Assembly: GCF_003182095.1 (NCBI RefSeq)
Contig: NZ_QGTJ01000002.1
Coordinates: forward strand, 216,435 to 280,434
DNA length: 64,000 nt
From: Plasticicumulans acidivorans
GTDB taxonomy: Bacteria > Pseudomonadota > Gammaproteobacteria > Competibacterales > Competibacteraceae
Reading direction: 5' to 3'
Shown in pieces: positions 27,368 through 35,054 of the stretch. A model generated the notes under the pieces. The model was not told the origin of the DNA and did no database searches. It saw only the letters and a program-made list of their open reading frames with translations. Each line of letters begins with the position of its first letter. Position 1 is the stretch's first letter. Made by a program: the position numbers and the translations under genes.

Positions 27368-28086
27368 GCCGCCGGGCGCTGGTCACCGGCGGCAGCGGCG
27401 CGATCGGCGCGGCGATCTGCCGCCGCCTCGCCGCCGACGGCTGCGCGGTGCTGATCCACGCCCACCGCGGCGTCGAGGCCGCCGAGGCGCTGGCCGCCGA
27501 GATCCGCGCCGCCGGCGGCACGGCGCAACCGCTGATCTTCGACCTCACCGATGCCGCCGCCAGCGCCGCGGCGCTCGACGCAGTGCTCGCCGACGGCCCG
27601 GTGCAGGTGCTGGTGCACAACGCCGGCGTGCACGACGACGCCGTGCTGCCGGGCATGCGCGCCGAGCAGTGGCATCGCGTCATCGACGTCAGCCTGCACG
27701 GCTTTTACCACGTCACCCAGCCGCTGCTGCTGCCGATGATCCGCACGCGCTGGGGCCGCATCGTCAACATCGGTTCGATCGCCGGCATCGCCGGCAACCG
27801 CGGTCAGGTCAACTACGCCGCCGCCAAAGGTGCGCTGCACGCGGCGACCAAAGCGCTGTCGCTCGAAGTCGCCGGGCGCGGCATCACCGTCAACGCCGTC
27901 GCGCCCGGCATCATCGCCACGCCGATGAGCCAGGGGGCCTTCGACGCCGCCGCGATCGCGCGGCTGGTGCCGGCCAAGCGCGCCGGCCAGCCCGCGGAGG
28001 TCGCCGATCTGGTCGGCTTCCTCTGCTCCGAGCAGGCGGCTTACATCAGCGGCCAGATCATCTCCATCAACGGCGGCATGCTCTGA
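27364..28086 (+). CDS. 3-oxoacyl-ACP reductase (FabG-type) of aryl polyene pathway
   Basis: The 240-residue short-chain dehydrogenase has the NADPH motif ALVTGGSGAIGAAICRRL, NNAG-equivalent VHNAGVHDDAVL, catalytic Ser in IVNIGSIAGIAGNRGQ, and YxxxK in VNYAAAKGALHAATKAL. The end GFLCSEQAAYISGQIISING is typical FabG. It reduces the 3-oxo intermediate before dehydration. It is the last gene of the plus-strand pigment block. Confidence 0.92.
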   Translation: MSRRALVTGGSGAIGAAICRRLAADGCAVLIHAHRGVEAAEALAAEIRAAGGTAQPLIFDLTDAAASAAALDAVLADGPVQVLVHNAGVHDDAVLPGMRAEQWHRVIDVSLHGFYHVTQPLLLPMIRTRWGRIVNIGSIAGIAGNRGQVNYAAAKGALHAATKALSLEVAGRGITVNAVAPGIIATPMSQGAFDAAAIARLVPAKRAGQPAEVADLVGFLCSEQAAYISGQIISINGGML

Positions 28087-28114
28087 GCCTGCAGCACCGA
28101 CCGAGGGAACGCCG

Positions 28115-29413
28115 GTGAGCCAGCCCAGCCTCGCGGCTCAGGAAGTCGCGGTTCATCAGCACGAGCTGCTGCTGTATTTCACGCTGCTGCAGCTGGCGAT
28201 CATCGTCCTCGCCGGGCGCCTCGGCGGGGCGCTGGCGCGCCGCGGCAGGCAGTCGCCGGCGGTCGGCGAGATCCTCATCGGCATCCTGCTTGGCCCCTCG
28301 CTGTTCGGCTGGCTGGCGCCGGAGGCGTTTCACTACATCTTCCGCAGCACGCCGCCGGAGCCGCTGCAGATCCTCTCGCAGGTCGGTCTGCTGCTGCTGA
28401 TGTTCCAGATCGGGCTGGAATTCGACTTCGCTCACCTCGGCGAGCCCAAACACCGGCGCACGGTGTGGCGCATCGCCATCGCCAGCCTGCTGCTGCCTTT
28501 CGCCTTCGGCCTCGGTTTTGGCTACCTGAGCGCGCCGCAACTGTCGCCGGGGGCGCCGCCGCTGGCCTCGGCACTGTTCGTCGCCACCGCGCTGTCGATC
28601 ACCGCACTGCCGATCCTCGGCCGCATCATGATCGAGTTCGGCCTGGAGCGTTCGCCGCTCGGTGTCATCGCCATCAGCGCCGCCGCGATCAACGACGTCG
28701 TCGGCTGGCTGCTGCTGGCACTGGTGACGACGCTGACGCTGTCCGGCTTCGATGCCGCCGACTTCGCGCTGCGCGTGGCGCTGGTGCTCGGCTTTCTCGT
28801 CGCCTGCTGGTACGGCCTGCGGCCGCTGGCCCGGCGCCTGGTGCGCCTCGGCGCGCAGACACCGGGCGAGCTGACGCCGAACCGCCTCGGTGCGCTGCTG
28901 GCGCTGATCTTCCTCTGCGGCATGTGCACGCAGCAGCTCGGCATCTTCGCGATCTTCGGCGGCTTCATGGCCGGCGTCGTGCTGCATGAGGAACGTCCGC
29001 TGGCGCTGGCCTGGCAGCAGCGCGTCAGCCCCTTCGTCAACGTTTTCTTCCTGCCGATCTTCTTCACCTACACCGGTCTGCGCACGCAGATCGGCAGCCT
29101 CGACACCTTCGCCGCCTGGGGCTGGTGCCTGCTGGTGCTCGCCCTCGCCACCGTCGGCAAATTCGCCGCCAGCTACGCCGCCGCCCGCCTCAGCGGCCTC
29201 AACCACCCCAGCGCCGCCCTGCTCGGCGCCATGATGAACACCCGTGCCCTGATGGAACTGGTGGTGCTCAACGTCGGCTACGACCTCGGCGTGATCTCCG
29301 CGCAGGTATTCACGATGCTGGTGATCATGGCCATCACCAGCACCGTGGTGACGACACCGGCACTGCGGCATTGGCTGCCACGCTGCGGCGCCTTGGCGCG
29401 ACGGGGTGGCTGA
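28115..29413 (+). CDS. cation:proton antiporter, CPA2 (KefB-like, membrane part only)
   Basis: The GTG at 28115 gives 432 residues with about a dozen hydrophobic segments. VGEILIGILLGPSLFGWLAP and LLLLMFQIGLEFDFAHLG match the CPA2 N-terminal bundle, and FIFLCGMCTQQL / GAMMNTRALMELVVLNVGYD the later core. It stops after the membrane domain, without the RCK/TrkA-N domain of KefB/KefC. It follows the ketoreductase by 28 bases on the same strand and may be co-transcribed, though it has no evident role in pigment synthesis. Confidence 0.88.
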   Translation: MSQPSLAAQEVAVHQHELLLYFTLLQLAIIVLAGRLGGALARRGRQSPAVGEILIGILLGPSLFGWLAPEAFHYIFRSTPPEPLQILSQVGLLLLMFQIGLEFDFAHLGEPKHRRTVWRIAIASLLLPFAFGLGFGYLSAPQLSPGAPPLASALFVATALSITALPILGRIMIEFGLERSPLGVIAISAAAINDVVGWLLLALVTTLTLSGFDAADFALRVALVLGFLVACWYGLRPLARRLVRLGAQTPGELTPNRLGALLALIFLCGMCTQQLGIFAIFGGFMAGVVLHEERPLALAWQQRVSPFVNVFFLPIFFTYTGLRTQIGSLDTFAAWGWCLLVLALATVGKFAASYAAARLSGLNHPSAALLGAMMNTRALMELVVLNVGYDLGVISAQVFTMLVIMAITSTVVTTPALRHWLPRCGALARRGG

Positions 29414-29660
29414 GTCCGTTCTTGCGAACACGCGGTGCAGGGAATTGCCGTCACTGAACGATCCGCGCAGCAAACGCCAATAGGATTTCTGGCAGACGTC
29501 GCAAAAAACATCCGGCGGCGCCGACAACGCCTTTACAGCGGCATTTATCTGCCCGGGTGGCATTCCACTGGCTTACAGCACCCGCTGATTATTCAAGCTT
29601 CACCGCAAAGAAACCAAAACCCGTCTGCCCGGCAGAAGCCTGTTCATAAAAGGGAACCCG

Positions 29661-30200
29661 GTGCTTATTACCGAATCCAGAAGGATGCTGATCCGCACAC
29701 TCTCGGCAGACGACGTGCCGGCACTGGCCATGGTGCTCGCCGATCCCGAGGTCATGCGCTATTCGATTCGCGGAGTCCTCACCACGGAGCAGACGGCCGG
29801 CTTCGTTGAAGGGTGCATCGGTCTATATCACCAGCACGGTTACGGGCCGTGGGCTCTGATCGAAAAAGGATCGGCACGACTCATCGGCTTTTGCGGCCTT
29901 AATCTGGAGTCGGTCGAGGGTGTCGAGGAGATTCATGTCGGCTATCGACTCGCCCGGCCGTTCTGGGGTTTCGGGTTGGCGACCGAAGCCGTGCAGGCGG
30001 TATTGCGCCTGGGCTTCCAGGAGTTAGCCCTCCCTGTCATTTCGGCCATCGTCGAGCCGCAGAACATCGCCTCCGTGCGGGTTCTGGAGAAAAGCGGCTT
30101 CACCTTATTTGAAGACAAAACCTTCCACGCGCGCAGTGTCCGCCTCTATCGGCAATGGCCGGTTGTGGACGGTCACGACGCTCACCGCTCAGGCAATTGA
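29661..30200 (+). CDS. GNAT acetyltransferase, RimJ/RimL type
   Basis: The GTG start at 29661 gives 179 residues (MLITESRRMLIRTLSADDVP). The acetyl-CoA motif lies in VGYRLARPFWGFGLATEAVQ, and VEPQNIASVRVLEKSGFTL is the classical RimJ/RimL ending. It could acetylate a protein N-terminus or a small amine; the substrate is unknown. The 247 bases before it carry no gene I can support. Confidence 0.85.
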   Translation: MLITESRRMLIRTLSADDVPALAMVLADPEVMRYSIRGVLTTEQTAGFVEGCIGLYHQHGYGPWALIEKGSARLIGFCGLNLESVEGVEEIHVGYRLARPFWGFGLATEAVQAVLRLGFQELALPVISAIVEPQNIASVRVLEKSGFTLFEDKTFHARSVRLYRQWPVVDGHDAHRSGN

Positions 30201-30243
30201 CTGCTAAACAGGGGGATAGTGAAGGCCATGAGGACGAGCGGTG

Positions 30244-31047
30244 ATGGCCAATACACACGTATCCGATACCTGGGAGCGCGGAAGTCCTTATGAGCAGTAC
30301 GTCGGCCGCTGGAGCCGACGGGTTGCCCCCGCCTTTCTCACGTGGTTGGACATTCCAGCCGGCCGGCGCTGGCTCGACGTCGGATGCGGCACAGGGGCCT
30401 TGTGCGCAGCGATCGTCGATTGCTGTTCGCCACGTTCCGTCACCGGCATCGAACCCTCGGCCGGATTCCTCAAAACCGCGGCGGAGCATCTCGCGGGTCT
30501 GGCCACGTTCCAGCAGGGCAGCGCGACGGCGATCCCCCTCGACGCGGGGACCGTCGATGCAGCGGTTTCGGGACTGGTTCTGAACTTCGTCCCCGATCAA
30601 CCGGCAGCGCTTCTTGAAATGGCGCGCGTCACCGGTCAGGGCGGCACGATCGCGGCCTATGTCTGGGATTACGCCGGCAAGATGGAGCTGATCCGATTCT
30701 TCTGGGACGCAGCGGCCGCGCTCGATCCGGACGCACTCCCGCTGGATGAAGGTCTGCGCTTTCCGCTCTGCCAGCCCGAGGCCCTTGAGCAGTTATTCGC
30801 CAGTGCCGAACTCGATGACATCGAAGTAAGCCCCATCGAGATTCCGACATCCTTCGCGAATTTCGATGACTACTGGCACCCCTTCCTCGGTGGCCAGGGC
30901 CCCGCACCCGCCTATGTGATGTCGCTCGCTGAAACCGCCAGGACCCGTCTGCGGGATCGGCTGCAGGAACGGCTGCCGACAGCGGCAAACGGCACGATTA
31001 CGCTGACGGCCAGAGCGTGGGCCATTCGCGCGATCGTGCCGACGTAA
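30244..31047 (+). CDS. class I SAM-dependent methyltransferase
   Basis: The ATG at 30244 (MANTHVSDTWERGSPYEQYV) is preferred over the GTG just before it because AGGACGAG lies at a good distance. The 267-residue protein has motif I WLDVGCGTGALCAAIVDC and motif IV-like AVSGLVLNFVPDQPAALLEM, as in UbiE-like enzymes. The substrate is unknown. Composition is a little less GC-rich than the pigment genes. Confidence 0.85.
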   Translation: MANTHVSDTWERGSPYEQYVGRWSRRVAPAFLTWLDIPAGRRWLDVGCGTGALCAAIVDCCSPRSVTGIEPSAGFLKTAAEHLAGLATFQQGSATAIPLDAGTVDAAVSGLVLNFVPDQPAALLEMARVTGQGGTIAAYVWDYAGKMELIRFFWDAAAALDPDALPLDEGLRFPLCQPEALEQLFASAELDDIEVSPIEIPTSFANFDDYWHPFLGGQGPAPAYVMSLAETARTRLRDRLQERLPTAANGTITLTARAWAIRAIVPT

Positions 31048-31242
31048 ATCACGCGCAGGCGCGCACGGTGATGGACACAGGATGTGCGTACTGATCGACT
31101 AACCAGCCCTCTACTCAACAGCATGCGCTGGGCTACACATTCGAACCAAATGCCGAGCAACTGCTTTAAAAAACCAAGGCCTCCTTTTTTTATAATCGAC
31201 ATGAGCCGTTACCCGCCTGCTTCCCTGAGCAAAAGTTAAAAC

Positions 31243-31695
31243 GTGGCCTTCACGCGTTCACACCCCAGCGATTTCCTCTCATGGCTCGCCCTCGCCCGTG
31301 AAGTCGAGCCCCTGTTCGGGCCGATGGTGGATGAAGAGGGCTTTCACGCGGCGCTGCGACAGGCGATCGGGGGCGAGGCGGCGTTCTGCATTCGGCATGA
31401 CGACGGGGATGCGCTGTGCGGCGGGGTCATCATTTCGCCGGCGGCGAATGAGATCGTGTGGCTTGCCGTGGCGGAGCGTTTTCGGCGGCGGGGATTTGGC
31501 CGGGCCCTGCTGAGGGGTGCGCTCGATCGGCTGGAGCGGCGCGAGCGCATCCGGGTACAGACCTTTGCTGCCGGCGTGGCCGCAGGTGCGGCGGCGCGGC
31601 GGCTTTATCTCGCTGCGGGTTTCAGCGATGTCGAAGCAGCCGGAGCGAATCCGGCCGGGATCGCGACGGTGATCATGCAGTTGCCGGCGCTTTAG
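31243..31695 (+). CDS. GNAT-family acetyltransferase
   Basis: The GTG start at 31243 gives 150 residues. WLAVAERFRRRGFGRALLRG is the acetyl-CoA-binding motif A, and AAARRLYLAAGFSDVEAAG the motif B region. No substrate can be named. It ends 3 bases inside the end of the convergent GT2 gene. Confidence 0.8.
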   Translation: MAFTRSHPSDFLSWLALAREVEPLFGPMVDEEGFHAALRQAIGGEAAFCIRHDDGDALCGGVIISPAANEIVWLAVAERFRRRGFGRALLRGALDRLERRERIRVQTFAAGVAAGAAARRLYLAAGFSDVEAAGANPAGIATVIMQLPAL

Positions 31696-32483
31696 GCATC
31701 CGGCGTATGGCCCGATACAGGAACAGCGCTGCGCAGCCGCCGCCACAGCAGAACCGGCAGGCGCAGCACGAAGCCGAAGAACAGCCGCGTGTGCATCCAG
31801 GTCAGCAGCAGGTTGTCGCGGCCGTAAGCGAAGTGGGAAACGCCGCCCTCCTCCGGCTTCGGATAGCGCACCGGGGCGGGCAGGTTGACCGGGCGCACGC
31901 CGCGCCAGCACAGGCGCACCACGGCCTCGGGATCGAAGTCGAAGCGGCGCATCCAGTGCTGGCCGCGCATCACGCTGCGCAGCGGCTCGACCGGGTAGAC
32001 GCGAAAGCCGTACAGCGAATCACCGATGCCGGCCCACAGCGTTTCCAGATTGGCCCAGGCGTTGGAGATCTTGCGGCCGCGCACGCGCAGCAGCGGCGCA
32101 TCGGCGTCGAACACCGGGCAGCCGAGGATCATCGCCTGCGGCGCCTGCTGCGAGGCAGCCATGAACGCGGGGATCAGCGCCGCCGGGTGCTGGCCGTCGG
32201 AATCCATCGTCAGCACATGCGTGAAGCCGGCCTGCGACGCGGCGTCGAGCCCGTGCAGCACCGCGGCGCCCTTGCCGCTGTTATGCGCCAGACGCAGCAC
32301 GCGCAGACCGGGATCATCGGCGGCGAGCTGCTGCAGGCCCTCGGCACTGCCGTCATCGCTGCCGTCGACGACGACCCACACCGGCGACCACTGCGCCCGC
32401 GCCGCACGCACGGTGGCGTAGACGATTTCGCCGGGGTTGTAGCTCGGGATCAGCAGCAGATGGGTGCGGGATGGCGGGTTCAC
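31692..32483 (-). CDS. glycosyltransferase family 2 of pigment locus
   Basis: The GTG at 32483 gives 263 residues. LLIPSYNPGEIVYATV and VVVDGSDDGSAEGLQQ form the nucleotide-sugar site, and HVLTMDSDGQHPAAL holds the DxD motif. The C-terminal part (LLLTWMHTRLFFGFVLRLPV LLWRRL) is membrane-associated. GT2 proteins joined to an acyltransferase are a mark of aryl polyene and flexirubin clusters; here the PlsC-like acyltransferase directly precedes it with a GTGA overlap. It would glycosylate the pigment or its lipid carrier. Confidence 0.88.
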   Translation of the reverse strand: MNPPSRTHLLLIPSYNPGEIVYATVRAARAQWSPVWVVVDGSDDGSAEGLQQLAADDPGLRVLRLAHNSGKGAAVLHGLDAASQAGFTHVLTMDSDGQHPAALIPAFMAASQQAPQAMILGCPVFDADAPLLRVRGRKISNAWANLETLWAGIGDSLYGFRVYPVEPLRSVMRGQHWMRRFDFDPEAVVRLCWRGVRPVNLPAPVRYPKPEEGGVSHFAYGRDNLLLTWMHTRLFFGFVLRLPVLLWRRLRSAVPVSGHTPDA

Positions 32484-33238
32484 GCGGAATGCCTCGGCAG
32501 CGGCGGCCGGGTGGCCAGCTCGGCAACGAAATAAGCCTGCAGCTCAGCGGTGAAGCGCTCGCAGTCGCTCGGCGGATCGAAGCGCCGGCCGAGGCGCACG
32601 CGGTAATGGATCGGCATCGCCGGGCGGCGGAACAGCGGCCAGCCTTTCGACAGATAGGCCGAGTCGGTTTCGATGAACAGCGTCTGCACCGGCACGCCGG
32701 CGCGGCTGGCGATCAGCGCCAGGCCCTTCTGGAACGGGCCGACCGGCAGCGCGCTGCTGCGCGTCCCCTCCGGGAAGATCAGCAGCTGCTGGCCGGCGCG
32801 CAGATCGTCGATGGCGCTGCGCACCATCGCCAGGATCGGTTCGTTGCGGATGTAGCGCGCCAGCCGCGCACCGGCGCCGAGAAAGACGTTGCGGATCAGC
32901 GCCGCCTTCATGATGCAGGCGACGTCGGGCAGGCGCGAGACGATCATCAGCGCATCGAGCAGGCAGGGATGGTTCGGCGCCAGGATCATCGGCCCCTGGC
33001 CGGCCAGCTCATCGAGCGCGCGCAGATCGAAGCGGCAGGCGCCGGTCAGCGTCAGGAAGCCGAGGTAAATGCGAAAGCCGGCGCCGATCACCCAGCGCCC
33101 GAGCCGGCGCCCGGCGCGCGGCGACAGCAGCGGGTAGGCGAGCAGGGCCAGCGGCGTCCACGACAGGCAGATCGCACCGAGCACGCCGAGCCCCAGGTAG
33201 AGGCGGATGTATTCGCTGACCAGTCGCAGCAGGCGCAT
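32480..33238 (-). CDS. PlsC-like 1-acylglycerol-phosphate acyltransferase
   Basis: The 252-residue protein has an N-terminal membrane segment (IRLYLGLGVLGAICLSWTPL ALLAY), the catalytic HxxxxD box in LAPNHPCLLDALMIV and the LLIFPEGTRSSALPVGPF motif. It would acylate a glycerol- or sugar-linked substrate at the inner membrane. Its stop overlaps the GT2 start. Together with the LpxL-like protein at 18901 the locus has two acyltransferases. Confidence 0.88.
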   Translation of the reverse strand: MRLLRLVSEYIRLYLGLGVLGAICLSWTPLALLAYPLLSPRAGRRLGRWVIGAGFRIYLGFLTLTGACRFDLRALDELAGQGPMILAPNHPCLLDALMIVSRLPDVACIMKAALIRNVFLGAGARLARYIRNEPILAMVRSAIDDLRAGQQLLIFPEGTRSSALPVGPFQKGLALIASRAGVPVQTLFIETDSAYLSKGWPLFRRPAMPIHYRVRLGRRFDPPSDCERFTAELQAYFVAELATRPPLPRHSA

Positions 33239-33258
33239 GGCAAACCCCGGAATGCTTG

Positions 33259-34086
33259 TCAGTACTCGACCGGCACGCGCTGCGTCGATTCGTCGAACAC
33301 CCAGGCCAGCGCGACGCCGGCAGCCCAGGAGGAGTCGCTGTCGACCAGCGGCGAATCGGCGAACACCGCGCCGCGCAGATCGTCGTAACGCACGAAGCCG
33401 CCGACCCAGAACTGCTCGAAGCGCTTCGACACCGCCACCAGGAACTGGCTGCCGCTGTAGCCGCCACCGCTGGTGAAGGTCGGCCGGGTGGCGCTCGCAT
33501 AGCGCGGGCTGACGTCGTAGAAATAGGCGTGGTTGCGGCGGTCGGCGAAGATCGGCCCGGCCAGCATGCCCAGATGCCAGCCCTGCAGGCCGAAGGGATC
33601 GTCGACGTCGAGGTTGAGGTTCGGGCTGAACACCATGCCGACATCGCGCGGCGTGCCGGCGGCGGTCACCGCCAGCCGCGCCGGCAGGCGCAGTTCCAGC
33701 CGCTGGCGCTGGTCGGCGCTGTGCCAGAGGCGGAACTCCAGCGCCGGGCCGAGTTCGACGGTGGCGTCGAGATCCGGCATGCCGCGGCGCAGGCTGTCGC
33801 CGCGGCTGTCGACCGGCAGCGAGGCGCCGAGGCTGACGTTGAACTTGACGATGTCGCTGTCGAACAGCTCGCCGCGGATACCGTCACGGTCGGCCTTGAA
33901 CACCTCGCCGCGGTAGACGAAATACGGCACCGGCAGCACGTAGTCGCTGCGTCGCGAGGAGCCGCGATATTCATTGAAGCTGACCGCGCCGACCCCGAAG
34001 CCGACCTCCCACAGCGGTTTTTCCTCCGCCACGGCGCTGCCGGCCAGGCCGAGCAGCAGGGGGAATGCGATAAGCGATGCCTTCAT
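33259..34086 (-). CDS. MipA/OmpV-family outer-membrane protein
   Basis: The ATG at 34086 overlaps the chorismatase stop (ATGA); an ATG 6 bases earlier is possible. The 275-residue protein has a signal peptide (MKASLIAFPLLLGLAGSAVA-E) and beta-barrel strands. NEYRGSSRRSDYVLPVPYFV YRGEVFKADRDGIRGELF is the family signature. It may help place or anchor the pigment in the outer membrane; this is by context only. Confidence 0.87.
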   Translation of the reverse strand: MKASLIAFPLLLGLAGSAVAEEKPLWEVGFGVGAVSFNEYRGSSRRSDYVLPVPYFVYRGEVFKADRDGIRGELFDSDIVKFNVSLGASLPVDSRGDSLRRGMPDLDATVELGPALEFRLWHSADQRQRLELRLPARLAVTAAGTPRDVGMVFSPNLNLDVDDPFGLQGWHLGMLAGPIFADRRNHAYFYDVSPRYASATRPTFTSGGGYSGSQFLVAVSKRFEQFWVGGFVRYDDLRGAVFADSPLVDSDSSWAAGVALAWVFDESTQRVPVEY

Positions 34087-35054
34087 GGCCATGTCTCCAC
34101 GCCGGCCGGCAGGCTGCAGGCCTCGATCTCGACCAGCAGCTCGCTGCGGCAGACGTCGGCCTGCACGAAGCCGAGCCGCGCCTGCGCACCAAGCTGCTGC
34201 CGGCATTGTTCGCGCACCCAGGGCAGATCGGCCGGGTCGCGCAGGTAAACCAGATAGGCGAGCGGCGCCAGCGTGAACGGTGCGCCAGCGGCGGCGACCA
34301 CCGCCGCCAGATTGGCGATGCTTTCACGGGTCTGGGCGATGACATCGTCGATGTGCAGCGAACGATGGCCGACGATCGCCGCCGTGCCGGAAACATACAG
34401 CCGCGGCTCACCGGCGACGCTGAAACGCCCGGCACGGGCGAAGGTCGGGCTCTTCGCGCCGTACTGCGGCGGGTAGTCGTAGGCGCTGACCTGGCGCGGA
34501 TTCTCCACCGCCTGCGCCGGCTGGCGCCCGGCGAGCAGGCCGATGCGCAGGCCGCCGCTGCCGACACCGAGGGCGCAGGCAGCCGGCACCGCGCCGCTCA
34601 GCGCCCGCCCGGCAGCGGCGAAAGCAGCCTGCCGGCCAGCGTTGAACTGGCGGTAACGCTCGCTGCCGTGGCTCTCCAGGTTGATCTGCGGCAGGTAGTT
34701 CCACACCCGCAGCACGTGCGGGTAACCGTTCGCCGCCAGACAGTCGAACAGCGCCGCGTAGGCCGCCTGCGTGGCCTGCTGCAGCGGCGTCGGCAAGGCC
34801 GCCGGGTCTTCGTCGAGGCAGCAGACGGCGAACAGCAGGCTGTCGTCGCAGCGGTAGTGCACGACGCCGTGGCGACCGTCGCGGCAGGGGCTGCCGTCGC
34901 CGGCGACCGGCAGTTCGAGCACCTGGCCGGCCAGCGGCGGCGCCACCACGTCGAGCACCGCGCCGCCTGCCGCTGCCACGCCGGGCGCGACGAAGCGGAT
35001 CAGGCCGAGCCTGTCGGCCGCCTGCGCGTGCGCCGCCGGACAGGCTGCGCTCAT
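34083..35054 (-). CDS. chorismatase (XanB2/FkbO-type hydroxybenzoate synthase)
   Basis: The start at 35054 overlaps the halogenase stop and gives 323 residues. The pattern LRVWNYLPQINLESHGSERY RQFNAGRQAAF, then PAACALGVGSGGL, ENPRQVSAYDYPPQYGAKSP TFARA and GTAAIVGH matches the chorismatase/'pteridine-dependent deoxygenase-like' family, which includes XanB2 of Xanthomonas. XanB2 splits chorismate to 3- and 4-hydroxybenzoate; 3-hydroxybenzoate is the xanthomonadin starter. Residues fixing product type were not aligned, so 3- versus 4-hydroxybenzoate is open. Confidence 0.88.
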   Translation of the reverse strand: MSAACPAAHAQAADRLGLIRFVAPGVAAAGGAVLDVVAPPLAGQVLELPVAGDGSPCRDGRHGVVHYRCDDSLLFAVCCLDEDPAALPTPLQQATQAAYAALFDCLAANGYPHVLRVWNYLPQINLESHGSERYRQFNAGRQAAFAAAGRALSGAVPAACALGVGSGGLRIGLLAGRQPAQAVENPRQVSAYDYPPQYGAKSPTFARAGRFSVAGEPRLYVSGTAAIVGHRSLHIDDVIAQTRESIANLAAVVAAAGAPFTLAPLAYLVYLRDPADLPWVREQCRQQLGAQARLGFVQADVCRSELLVEIEACSLPAGVETWP

